In this document: positions 1 to 10,644 of the stretch, piece after piece
How the letters are laid out: each line of letters starts with the position of its first letter
How positions within the stretch are numbered: position 1 is the first letter of the stretch
Assembly (NCBI GenBank): GCA_033964015.1
Contig: CM066924.1
Location: forward strand, 806,001 to 870,000
DNA: 64,000 bases
Reading direction: 5' to 3'
Source: Scolanthus callimorphus
Lineage: Eukaryota; Cnidaria; Anthozoa; Actiniaria; Edwardsiidae
Made by a program: the position numbers and the translations under genes
Notes under the pieces: generated by a model
Told to the model about the DNA's origin: nothing
Seen by the model: only the letters and a program-made list of their open reading frames with translations
Database searches by the model: none

Positions 1-140
1 GGGAAAAGCTGAATTTCCCATGGTAGAAGAATGGGAAGTGTTCAGATTTCCCATGGCCATCCTTGTGAATACCGAACACTTTCATATGCGTGTGCCTTGG
101 GTAATTCAGTGTTTCCCATAGATGATGGGTTCTCTGACTC
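1..140. repeat. Truncated copy of palindromic MITE family A
   Basis: This is the internal part of a short inverted-repeat element whose left end lies outside the window. It contains the family signature GCTGAATTTCCCATGG and the mirrored end (attcag..tttcccat) near 110-130. The same sequence with intact ends occurs at 52164-52334 and 62312-62487. An open frame across it is not a protein, because the similar frame in another copy lies on the opposite strand of that palindrome. Confidence 0.75.
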
Positions 141-1104
141 GGTTTATTACAAGGCTGACAAAAAGAGGCTGATTGGGAGATACACCCCTTCCTCCTTATG
201 CTGCCCTCAGCTGATAATCAGTTGATAGCGGAGCTCTTTAGCGGCCGAAGGCCCCAAAGCGGAGCACCATAGGTATCGCAGGTGGAATACAATAGCTCCA
301 AGTAGAACTCAGGTATACGATCGAATTCGTTTTTCATGGTTCAGCGGTATTCCCATGTATTGCAGGCGCGTGCGTGCGGCCGTGCGTGTCTGCCATCACA
401 GACCAAGACCCTTCTCCATTTATTTTAATCATATTTCGGGAAGGGAAGCTCAGACAAACAAACTTGGGTGAATTTATGACGGTGACAGGCTATCTATGTA
501 CAGTGGCAACCTTTTTTGTCTCATTAACACAGAAAAGTGAGTTCGCTTTTAGCCAGTGGCTAAATCTATATATTAAGGGAAGTGGTCAAAACATCTGTAC
601 TAGAATGGGACCCGATGGGGTGGTGTATACCGCAGCCAACCTTCTTTTAGGAAAAAATAGCCATTTTTAACTGCGAATATCTCGTAAAATAATAAATGAA
701 TACAAAGATTAGCCCAGCACCGTCTTCTTCATAGCGAGAGCAACGCATCCATGCAATAAAATCCAACACCCCTTACTTGAGCATGGAGAAAATGGGCATT
801 GAAAAAACGGGTGGGTAGGTACAGCCCGGGACCTACCACCTGCGATAAAATCGAGTCCCGGTTGAGTACAGATGTTTTGACCGCTTCCCTAATTGTGTTT
901 GAACATGGCCTACTTACGAAACACGGACTTCCCTAGCGTCTGCCTCTTGCTCGCATTCTCTAGCTTCATTACAATGAAGTTGATAGAGGGGCGACGATTG
1001 AAAGTCCTCTTCTTTGTGAGCAGTTCTGGAAGGCTTACGACCACCTCGTAAGAACATTAATGACGATTACTGCAAGGGAGGACAATCCTTTTCTGTTAGT
1101 ATAT
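141..1104. other. Intergenic, no gene seen
   Basis: I find no convincing exon, RNA gene or repeat boundary here. A short repeated phrase (acatctgtac at 590 and gtacagatgt near 868, both next to a phrase like gggaagtggtcaaa or its complement) suggests a degraded inverted-repeat element spanning roughly 575-895. Confidence 0.4.
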
Positions 1105-1222
1105 ATAATAGGACTCCATGCTGTCCAATTAAGAAAAATTGGATGATTCAGAGGAACTCCAATTTGGAGTTCCGAGGAATCATCCATTTTTTTCTTAATT
1201 GGACAAGCATGGAGTCCTGTTA
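1105..1222. repeat. Foldback element (~118 bp)
   Basis: Two nearly complementary arms of about 58 bp meet at about 1163. The left arm starts ATAGGACTCCATGCTGTCC and the right arm ends with its complement, GGACAAGCATGGAGTCCTGT. The centre is CCAATTTGGA. This is the structure of a MITE or foldback transposon remnant. It is too short to encode anything. Confidence 0.8.
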
Positions 1223-1814
1223 TTTATTAATTATATAACATCCATGTTCAAACCCAAACTGTCCGATTTTAGGTGCGAACTGTCCAATTAGAGCGCGCGC
1301 AATCCAATTTAAAAATAATTGGACGATTCAAGAAAAATCGATCTGCCAGCACAATGGGATTTCGAGCTGGCTATATAATTAAGATGAAAACTGAAAGTTT
1401 TCACCGTGTCTAAATTAAGTGTATTAGGGTATTCTCGGGAGTGGGAATAACGGTGCGGGATTCGGGATTTGGTGACTTATTAGAAAGAGAAAAAAAATTG
1501 GGATTCGGTACGGGATCCCACAATCCCCCGTTGACCTGGAGCAGAGAATCAGGTAATTTCTAGAAAGCTTCTTTATTCACTATCCTAGTAATAATAATAA
1601 TAATTAGGGAATAATAATAATAGTTAGGGATATGTCTATGAACTGTTTTGTCTGCCATTCTACTTTCCTTCACTGCTTTGAAGGAACCCTTTGTAGACCA
1701 GTGAGAAATCCTCGTGGCCAATGCTAGGACAATTATGTAATAGAAGTTTCACCGATATACTCACAGATAGATTTGGAGATACTTAGTTTATACAGCGAAG
1801 TGCGCAGGGGCGGA

Positions 1815-2218
1815 TTCAGGGCGAGGGGGGGGGGGGGGGGGGGAGCGAGCCGCGGACCCCCTATTTTCGGGAGATTTTCCCATATTGAACATAGGATTGC
1901 GTTAACAAAACTGAGGCTTAGCAACCATTCCCTAGCCATCGAAACGGGACGTTACGCCCGGCCCTATATCAAACCCAACGAAAGATTATGCCTATAACCT
2001 GTAACGGGAACACTGTAGAGGACGAACAGCATTTCTTAGTTGGCTGTCGTGCATACGAAAGGAATCGAAAAAATTTGTACGAGTTTCTCGACAAGGAAGC
2101 AAAAATAAAACTTCAAAATATCAGGGATCCTGTCATTATATTCTTATCCATAATTACAATGAATCAAAAGAAAGAGGTCCAAAAACAAATTGCGAAGTAT
2201 GTGTGGGAATGCCTATGA
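1815..2218 (+). pseudogene. LINE reverse transcriptase C-terminal fragment, frameshifted
   Basis: Two consecutive plus-strand frames together read as the tail of a non-LTR retrotransposon ORF2. The first frame (about 1861-1990) contains RIALTKLRLSNHSLAIETGR and ends RPYIKPNERLC. The second (1988-2218) contains CNGNTVEDEQHFLVGC and ends KYVWECL. Joined, they give the C-x3-C...H-x4-C zinc-binding module found downstream of many LINE reverse transcriptases. A single-base loss in the TGCC run near 1990 breaks the frame. The fragment is 5'-truncated: the catalytic RT domain is absent, and a homopolymer G run of about 18 bases (1827-1843) sits at its left edge. It is dead and not a host gene. Confidence 0.75.
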
Positions 2219-2515
2219 GGGAAAGAAAAAACGAAAGGCGTTAAAGTCCAGGGTGACACCGGCCTCCCGCCCCAAACAAAAATAAAAGTGCACAGAGGGA
2301 AAACAAAATATATATATCGGAACAAACAGCAAAAACAGAAAACACCAAATGATATAATGATAAGAGAAAAAAAATCAAATTAAAAAATGAATGTACACTA
2401 AATGAACAATGAATGAACATTTTCTCTTTTTAACTGCAATTTTTATTGGCAAACGAGCCCATGTAACCGTTGTGCGATATACAGTGCCAATAAAATATGC
2501 CTATGCCTATGAACT
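2219..2515 (+). repeat. LINE 3' UTR and short-repeat tail
   Basis: AT-rich sequence directly following the LINE coding fragment ends with AATAAAATATGCCTATGCCTA. This is a polyadenylation-like signal followed by a short tandem tail, the usual 3' end of a target-primed retrotransposon copy. Confidence 0.55.
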
Positions 2516-3384
2516 TTATTAATTTTTATTTGCTTCAGGAAATTTGCAATTTCGGTTCCCTATATTTTCACTATCCGGCCATTATTTCTGAAATTCCTTG
2601 ATTTGTCCCTGTCCAGCTGATGGGAGACGTTTTATATGTTAACATGTGTGAATTTTTCATGGAAAACTTACGTATCGAAAATAAAAAGCTAGACTTAACG
2701 GTTGACAGGGAAACCAAGCAATGGTTATGCAAATTGTCATCACCAATGCTATTTCGTCTACTTCCGTTGGTAAAAGCAATTAAAGAGAAGTCGAATTTGA
2801 TATGCGGTTTCGGGATGAACCACAAGCAGCGCAACATTCTTTAAAAAGCTGTCAGGGCACTGTCCAAGGTTGCGGGCCTTGCCGCAGAACCAAAATCGAA
2901 AAAAAAAGTTGTGGAATTCATTGGATTGAAATGTAGACACTATTAGATGTTACGTGCATAAACCCACGGTTTGTCATCGAGAAGTGTGAACCATTATTCC
3001 ATATTTAATGTAGATTTATAAAAGTGACAGCTAAACGGATGAATTCTAGCGTTCAAATCAATCTTGCGCAACCTTTCACCGTCTTTTTATAGATTTTACA
3101 TAAAAGAAACTTTGGCAAACCAAGGCACCCGTATTGTTTATTTTAGTCATCTGCGTGCTCCAATCAGAGCACGTTATTCTCGTGACAACCAATCGGATAA
3201 AGGAAGCCAGTTGTATGTTGAATAAGAAACAACAGGTGCCACAGGTACATAAATTCTGGGGTCTTGAAAGCTGCTAGAAAGTTCATGCAGGACAAGATAT
3301 CGCAGCATTGCAAGTTTTCACGCGCAGCGTTTAAGCAATCTAGAAGCCGCGCTGGTGCTCAGTATTAATGTTGTTCTTTGTATT
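2516..3384. other. Upstream region of the Bcl-2-like gene
   Basis: No other gene is evident. A CCAATC box occurs twice (near 3161 and 3189). I cannot place the transcription start. A non-coding first exon may lie here, because the sequence just before the ATG has no strong TATA box. Confidence 0.35.
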
Positions 3385-6300
3385 ATGGCTAAATTACAGG
3401 CGCAGAGCAAGCGAGCGCAAAGCGAAAGCGATACAATCCGGAGACTAAGCATGGAAGCACACTTCCTGGCAAAAGACCTCATCTGCTACCGAACAGGAAG
3501 CGGGACAATCTCAAGAAACCCGACTGCAAGAACTATGAGACGCTTGAGCGACGAATTAGAGATTCGCCACGCGCCTCTACTGAATAACATGTGCAATAAC
3601 TTGAATATGACCACAGACACGGCGCACGAGAAGTTTGTACAAGTTGCGGATGAGGTGTTTCGGGATGGCGTTAACTGGGGTCGTATTGTCGCGGTGTTCA
3701 CATTCGGTGGAAAGTTAGCGCAGTTTTGCGCTCGCAACGGTATGCCTGATAGCGTCCAGGAGATTGAACACTGGGTGGGAGAGTATGTTAGTAACTTATC
3801 AAGCTGGATTCAGAACCAAGGAGGCTGGGTAAGTAAAACTGATTCAATTCTTATTTTGTCAATACGTTCTCTCATTTTCTAATGCGAGCCCTAACGCGCG
3901 GACTTGCTGCAGCGGGTTCAATAAATGATACTCAAGATGTTGTAAACTCAAAATTCAACTGGGCACAGATTGTGAGCTAGCTTTAGAGAGGAGAAAAGCC
4001 TAAATGCTTCGTTGCTTCTCTTCTTTTCATCATTTGCATTCTAGTTTTCCCGTCTCGACTCTGAAAATTTTATCGTGCGCGCTAGATTTGCAATACCCCT
4101 AGGAAAGATTACTTTTACATTTGTGAAAAATTAAAGAAAACATGCTGAGCGCCAGCTATTATGGGAAAACTCTTTGAATATGAATTTCCCCGCGCTGCAG
4201 GTTCATACAAGTTTTCTGCAACGCTTCAGTTAAAAAAGCGACATAAAATCACAAGCTGTTATCTGTTCACTGCCAAGAGAACTGCTGAGATACATGAGAG
4301 ATTTTATACTAAATCTCCAGAAGCAAGCTATACCCCTTGTCTTATAGGATTATCATTGACAATTACTGTTTTTGCATTCGATTTACTGCGCTCAGCGTTT
4401 TTTTGGAAGATAATTAGATGCGGAATCAAGGCTGTGCCAAGACATATATTACGTGCAAAAATATGTGAAAACGGGACTAGAATTGATTATCGACAATATG
4501 AGTTGTTATCGCAAGTCATATTGGCCCAGTTGCTACAAGTCCTAGCCTTCTAGCATTATAATCCCAAAAATAGCAAGAAAAATATAAGATAACTGTATAG
4601 TCACATTTTCACGCCTTCCATAGCGAACTCCAAAATTAAAACCTTTCTGGAGAATTCTTGCCTTGTGTGCCTTCTTTAAAAAAGCACACACGTATTTCAC
4701 AATAATTTAAAAACACTGCAAAGCTACGCTATAGTAGCTTTTTAAAGGGTTAGTAATTTTGATATGCTAATTACAACATAATATGTTTGATATTCTTAGA
4801 ATAAAATCCCCCTATCGAATATTCATTAATCTGGGAAGTGTTACTAGGATGAACAAACCCGTCGTAAAAATTTCACACTGACACGCCGTGATAAACCAAC
4901 CAATAAGAAGTCACTAACTGTTTACCATTTGCTGAATAAGTTTGCACATCTCTGTATTTTGCACTAGCAGGATTTGTTATACCTTAGACTATAAACAAAT
5001 ACAGACATCGAAGGATGGAGCGAAATTGTCTTATTTCGTCATTTCCCGTTATTCTTTTGATGATTAAATGATTATTTTATAGAAAGGTGATATGTTTTCC
5101 CCAGCAGTAATTTTTCATAGGAAAAGCAGCGTGTGTAACTTTTAAAGACCGGATACCACCGTTTTGTAACAGCGTGCTTTTATTTTTTGTTGCCTTACAA
5201 ACTAGAAGCAAACAATATGGAGAAATAGCTGTGGTGAAAACAAGTTATTGTAACAGAAAAAAAAAAACGAAAAAGAGAAAACGAAACGAAAAAAAAACGA
5301 AAAATGGGAAGAACAGATTTTGTTTCAACTTGAAAGATTTTATGAGAAAAAGAGAGGACAGTGGAATGAAACAGTAGCGAATCGAAGTATTTTTTTTAGC
5401 TTCCCTTATTTGGAATATTTTAAATATAAGGTTGCCTCTATTTTTACTTATGGGCTCCTGTTTTTACTAATGACTAAAAATTCCCAAACCTTCACAAATT
5501 GAAACGTTTTACGACAACTATATTCCATTTCTTTTTAATTAATAATAGATTAAGATACCCTTTAATAATGTAATTACCAGCTTAGTTGCTATTTTAAACA
5601 ACCCATACTTTCGTTTCCATAACTTCTGATTGTGTAAATATATCGATTCGCATCAGTGCAAGTTGAAACTTTTTTCCGCGTTGTTGGCGAGACAGAAAAC
5701 AAGAAAGCTGCGCTGTGATTGGTGGAGACGCCTTTGTCACGTGCTAATTCAAACATCGTAGCAACGTTTGTTTGCCCAATGGCTTTCACGTGACGTCATG
5801 CATATCAAAATTCTAATTTCGAAACTAAAAACTCTACAGAGACGAGCTTTATATATTGTTTACAACTCATGTGGGCGAAAACACAACCTAAAAGATAAAT
5901 ATATGTCATTTACAGCATTTTCCAGGCCGAAGTCACAGGTCGGACCGACCTTAAGCCGGTAAATAACTTATTTGTTTTTTCCAACTCTAAAAAATGATTT
6001 TTTTTTTCAATGAAAACAAGCGTGCGCAAATGGTTACGGTGACGTAGGTCAAAGATAGGAAAATATTGCCGTGCCCTCTAGGAAAAAAATATATTGTCTT
6101 AGTTATTTCATTTGCGAACGTCATAAAAGTGAAGAAAGTTGCAGCAATAAGAAAAGCCTCCCATTCTAAAAAGGCACGACAGAATTCTACTTTATGCAGT
6201 GGTTGACTTCTCTAGTTTACACAATCACTGCCTCAACAAAATCCCAAGCTTAGGTTAGTATTTTGGGGTTGGTTATGATAATTTATACAGTTCAAAGGAA

Positions 6301-7692
6301 AATTTAGCTGAGGTATTTTAAAAGACTAACTAAAATGTGTTTGGAGTTTGATCCATTGCCAACTTTGTAGTGGTAAAAACAAATGGCACTTCTGTGTGTG
6401 AAGAAACGTGATTCGCGAAGTGTCTTAAGGACGTGAGTGTCATCGAGCGTGAGTCATTCCCGCGGTTGGTGACTCAGAAATGATAGAAGTGGGCGTGCGA
6501 CCATGAATGATCTCTTGTGCAAGTCTTAGCATGCACCAACAACAGTAATATATATTATTCCTCGAGCCAAGGCCTCGTGGACTATTGACTCAGGCCATGA
6601 TGGCGAGAGGAATAATTTTTTTACTCAAATCACACTAGTAGGTCAATTTGTATAGATAAAACCCACAGGGGTGAGGAAAAATGCGAACAACAAGTAAAAC
6701 GTCCGCCCAGTATTACACGAAAAAAAAATCTAAGAGTTATGTATTATATGACGAACTATAAATTTCCTTTCTTTTCCATATTTCACTAGAAAACGCCCGT
6801 TTTGACAAGCACAACATCGGGAAGCCATTCAAATGCGTGCGCAAAAAGTTTGTAACCAGTTTGCTACTCAATTGTGACCTTATATGGTAAAATTACGTCA
6901 CAGTCGTATAATAATTATACGTATCATTACGTTTTTAGTCAACCTTGCATTACTTTTGAATATCAGGGTAGATGATACATTAAATCGAATTTCTTTCAGT
7001 AGCGGCTGAAGCTTTTTACATTTTCTCACAGAACAGAAATTGAAAGTTAAAATATTATCTACGGGCTTCCTGTGTCAGCGCGCGCGCGTCAATCTGGAGG
7101 GAAAACTCAGCCATTCAAGTTGCCATAATTGACCTGTGTGGGACAAATACAAAACTGTTTCTGATTCTATAACTTGGTTTGCAAAAATTTTACAAAATAA
7201 CAGCAGTGATCTCACACGCAATAAAACACATTTCCCATGTCTGTTTTTTTTATAAGCAATCGGGAATGTTGGTCGGACCCAAGAAAAAACCTTCAAAGGC
7301 ACTCGCCGAAGACGGCTCATGGATTTCAAGTTTTTTTAATCAATTCTCCCAACATCCCTCTCGTGTTTATAAAAAAGTACAAAGACACGTGAATGGGTTT
7401 TATTGGTTAAATATCTCAGAACAAAGTAAGCATAAAGGTTTTCGTGTGAGCGTGGACGGAATCTATCTTCCATGGACGTGTAGTCCTTTCAGCGGCGCGG
7501 CACTGGTTTTTGACAAACCCCTCAATTCTTAATTCCCCGTAATGGCATTTATATTTTTATCCACAGGAAACTTTTAATGACCACTTTCAAGACCCAAACC
7601 AGACGGAGAAAAAATGGTGGGCAGGTCTAGTGTTGGCCACTCTTGGAATCGGAACTGTTGCAACTGTCATCTACCAGCAAAGCTGCTCATAA
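3385..7692 (+). CDS. Bcl-2 family apoptosis regulator (two exons)
   Basis: This is a complete 189-aa gene. Exon 1 is 3385-3828 (148 codons) and ends GGCTGG|gtaagt. Exon 2 is 7567-7692, after ttatccacag, with reading phase 0 kept. Residues about 20-35 form a BH4-like helix. Residues 49-62 (RTMRRLSDELEIRH) are the BH3 segment. Residues 91-109 (VFRDGVNWGRIVAVFTFGG) are a textbook BH1 with the NWGR core. Residues 141-155 (WIQNQGGW|ETFNDHF) are BH2, interrupted by the intron as in many animal Bcl-2 genes. Residues about 167-184 (AGLVLATLGIGTVATVIY) form a C-terminal membrane anchor for mitochondria or ER. The BH4-like start and the BH1/BH2 wording favour a pro-survival Bcl-2/Bcl-w/Bcl-xL-type member over Bax or Bak, but that is inference. 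ATG 3385 was chosen as the first in-frame ATG; an internal one exists at codon 23. No frameshift is seen. Confidence 0.93.
3829..7566 (+). other. Intron of the Bcl-2-like gene (3.7 kb)
   Basis: The intron has a GTAAGT donor and a CAG acceptor. It is AT-rich with several A or T homopolymers, such as the A-rich stretch at 5258-5302. At 6560-6640 it holds a degenerate copy of the CTCGAG/GAGGAATAAT hairpin family that is intact at 18627-18783. Open frames inside (4161-4553, 7179-7532) show no protein features and are treated as chance. Confidence 0.7.
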
Positions 7693-9469
7693 GCTGCGCA
7701 AACAAACCTTAGAGAAGAACGTTCACTATAGGGGCCATGCTTATGTCAAAACTTAGTGCAAAGACATAGACTGATGGCTGCAAGAGAAGACGGAGGGATC
7801 TCAGAAGCAGTGTCGACGGCAGAGAACAACACACGCAGTAGAAGCACCATACCAATGCAGAAAGTTTTTAAATGCGACACACGACACTTATCGCTATCAG
7901 AACTTATTGGGAACAAGACGATTTAGCAGCAGCAGATACTTCAGAGACTTGAAATTTCTTCACCATGCCAATGAACAAACGTCTTTCAATAACGACAAAC
8001 ACATTTATAGATGTCAGGACATTTAAGACGTTTTAGCAGCAGCAGACACACATGCAATATCTTCACCATACCAATGAACAAACGTCTTTCAATAACAACA
8101 AACACATTTATAGATGTCAGGACATTTAAGACGTTTTAGCAGCAGCAGAGACACATGCAATTTCTTCACCATACCAAAGCACAACGTTTTAGTTTCAACG
8201 TTTCAACGGTCGTACGAAAACGACCTTACATGTCAGAAGCTTCGGCGAACTCACTGGAAGCAAAGACGCTCTTACTAGCAAGCAGCAGAGAGTTGCACAT
8301 GTAACTTTATCGCCATACGAATGCAGGTAGTTTTCTTTATCCTAACTTAGGATAGAGCTGGATAAAACTAAACATTTCAAAGCTTGAATTTCAAAGGCAG
8401 TAGTAAGAGGACGGAATTGTAAATATAACTTTTCCGCCGAGATTCTTTCAATAGGTAAGCAAGAGTTAAGCATATAGATATAGATGCTACTTATTTTAAC
8501 TTGTGTTTCAAAGAAAACGAACGACACAACTCCTTTCGGAGTACAGCCTAGCAGCTATAACAGCTAGAAGGGGTGGTGAAGGGTAAATGCGAGATTTTCC
8601 GAGACAGCAACGTCAAGAAAACTTGGTTGAGACAGCTCGTTAAAAAATCCAAGATTTCGAGAACACTAACAATTTTCTGGATTTTCCGATCGACCATTCG
8701 CCACGCCTGCCAGAGTAACGCATTATAGTCCAGCAAGGCAAGGCATTTCTTTGCTGCGCTAAGGGATGACCAAAATCTAGGAGATTTGAAAACATTTTTT
8801 TATGATCAGGTTAACTTGGTTCGCCTCCAAAGCGAACAAAGTTGCCCCCCTCCTTTACTATATTACCGTGCAGGAGGTTTGCACTTTCTAACGAGCTTCT
8901 TTCTCGTCAGTAATGTTTTCTATCTGTTTTCGACTAACAATTTAGTCAACTTAAAATGTGTTCCTTTAATCTCCAGACTAGAGTCAAAATCAATTTGCAG
9001 TAAATTTTCCTAAATTATGGTCGCCCAGTAGTAGAGGGTTTATTGGGCATTCATACATACAGGCAGAACATTTTATATTCGGAGTTAAATTTTACAATTA
9101 TTTTGTACTCAAATACCAATAGAAATTATACAATCCTCTGGAAGGACATTTGCACATTAACTACATTTATACCGCGCACAATTTAGCCTGAATGCGCGTC
9201 ACGACGCACAGAGAAGATGCGCACATGTGCGCGTTGCCAGCAGCACTTAAGGAAGTCAATAGGTGTACTAATATAATAGAGGTCCACATCGAACCCGTGA
9301 GCATATTCATTGGATATTTGGTACGCTGGATCTTTTTGTCGTTTCACGGCAGCTGCCTTTTAACGCCTTTTCACGGACGAGATTCTGCCAAAATCTTTTT
9401 TTTTTCATCAAATTGCAGCCTTTGCGCTGAGTGAGTAGAAAGTTGTTCAAATTTATAAGGTACGGCACT
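7693..9469 (+). other. 3' UTR and downstream flank of the Bcl-2-like gene
   Basis: I see no canonical AATAAA in the first 650 bases after the stop, so the transcript end is unknown. Apart from the tandem repeat at 7917-8180, no gene or repeat is visible. Confidence 0.4.
7917..8180 (+). repeat. 103-bp tandem repeat, ~2.5 copies
   Basis: The landmark CACCAT(g/a)CCAA begins at 7961, 8064 and 8167, giving a constant 103-bp period. Each unit carries TTTAGCAGCAGCAGA and a stretch reading CATTTATAGATGTCAGGACA. The repeat begins 225 bp past the stop codon of the Bcl-2-like gene and is likely part of its 3' UTR. Confidence 0.85.
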
Positions 9470-9470
9470 C

Positions 9471-9640
9471 TAAGGCCTAGTACATACGCGAAAATCGGGG
9501 CATTTAAATGGATTCTACATTACCGGTGTGATTTAGAATAGTCTGGGTAGGCAGACCAGAGATGGACGAACAATATTGTTTTATCGAGATTTTGCAATTG
9601 GATCGGCTCATGATAAGAGCGGCGTATGTACTAGGCCTTA
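9471..9640. repeat. MITE with 19-bp terminal inverted repeats
   Basis: The left end TAAGGCCTAGTACATACGC is exactly complementary to the right end GCGTATGTACTAGGCCTTA. The 170-bp element has no coding capacity. No convincing target duplication was found. Confidence 0.8.
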
Positions 9641-10006
9641 GTTGTGCACTAAAACGGTTTGATTGAATATTGAAAATGCTGGGCAAAAAGGTGAGATTCA
9701 TTCGACCTGCTGAGTCAGTACTTTTCTACTAAAAAGTAACTATTTGTCCTTTTTTCACACCTAGTACTGTTTTGGCAAATATGTTATTTGTGACACTAAA
9801 AACCGGCTTGCAGTACAAAAGGTCCTGAGTTTGAACACGGACCAAGCAACAGTATCGACGTTTCCAGTTTTCTGTGCTCCGAGTTACTTGTTTAGCATTG
9901 ATTTCCCTGACGGAGAAAGGGAGGAAAGCGATGCACCTTCGAACGCCTCTGGCTCGGAACAATTGGACAACCAGTTCCAGCGATTTCGAAGTAAAATAAA
10001 ACTACC

Positions 10007-10252
10007 TTAAAGGGGCACTCGCACGCGTAATTTTTGTACCACCTGACAACAAATAAGTCTAACAAATAAATCACCAAAAGTACATGTAAGTTTACCAGGA
10101 ATAACCAAAATAACAGTCCAGGTTTGTTAAATGACCTTTTAGCTGTTAAATCAATACAAATTTACAACGTTTTGATCTATTACCAAGTGGATGGAATTGG
10201 ATTGCGATTTGACTTATTTGCTTGTCAGGCAAGCGTGCGAGTGCTCCTTTAA
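10007..10252. repeat. TTAA-flanked MITE (~246 bp)
   Basis: The termini TTAAAGGGGCACTCGCACGC and GCGTGCGAGTGCTCCTTTAA are inverted repeats with one mismatch. TTAA at both outer edges is what piggyBac- and Kolobok-type transposases leave. A related internal phrase (AAGYGGATGGAATTGGATTG) recurs near 57520, so the family has other copies. Confidence 0.75.
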
Positions 10253-10644
10253 CCTTTAGGGTTCACCCAATGTGTCCGATGAATATGTTTACTGTTTGAT
10301 TTACGGGCCTTATGGGAAGTACTTTTTAAACACGCGTGACGACAGCCAATACTGGGACGTTTTTTTACCATTTTGACTGAAAAAAACTGCTAACATGAAA
10401 AGTTAGAGCTGCGGGGTAGTTCGCCAATTAGAGAAATTGATGCTGCCATTACATCTGTAAGTAGGAGAAAGTGTGAAGTTAGTAAACTGAATAAATATGG
10501 AAAATACACCTGAATTTGTGCATTTGCAATATTTCAGTTTATGAGAACTTAGAACTTTAGAATAGCGATGAACTACAAACTATTGTCGTGCCACAACGAA
10601 GCGAAACTCGAGTTGTAGAAGTCGCAAAGATAACATGGGCCCGG

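Noticed and set aside
31..225. Open frame beginning MGSVQISHGHPCEYR, echoed by a minus-strand frame at 62206-62427
   Set aside because: Both are translations of palindromic MITE family A. The similarity is at DNA level and occurs on opposite strands of an inverted repeat.
1733..1939. Proline-rich minus-strand frame
   Set aside because: The prolines come from the complement of the poly-G run at 1827-1843.
4161..4553. 130-codon frame in the Bcl-2-like intron
   Set aside because: AT-rich composition, no domain and no splice support. It lies in the intron of a well-supported gene on the same strand.
5174..5377. Lysine/arginine-rich frame
   Set aside because: It is a translation of an A-rich low-complexity tract.
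7179..7532. 117-codon frame just before Bcl-2-like exon 2
   Set aside because: It starts without a strong ATG context, has no recognisable domain, and would need to break the clear BH1/BH2 exon junction.
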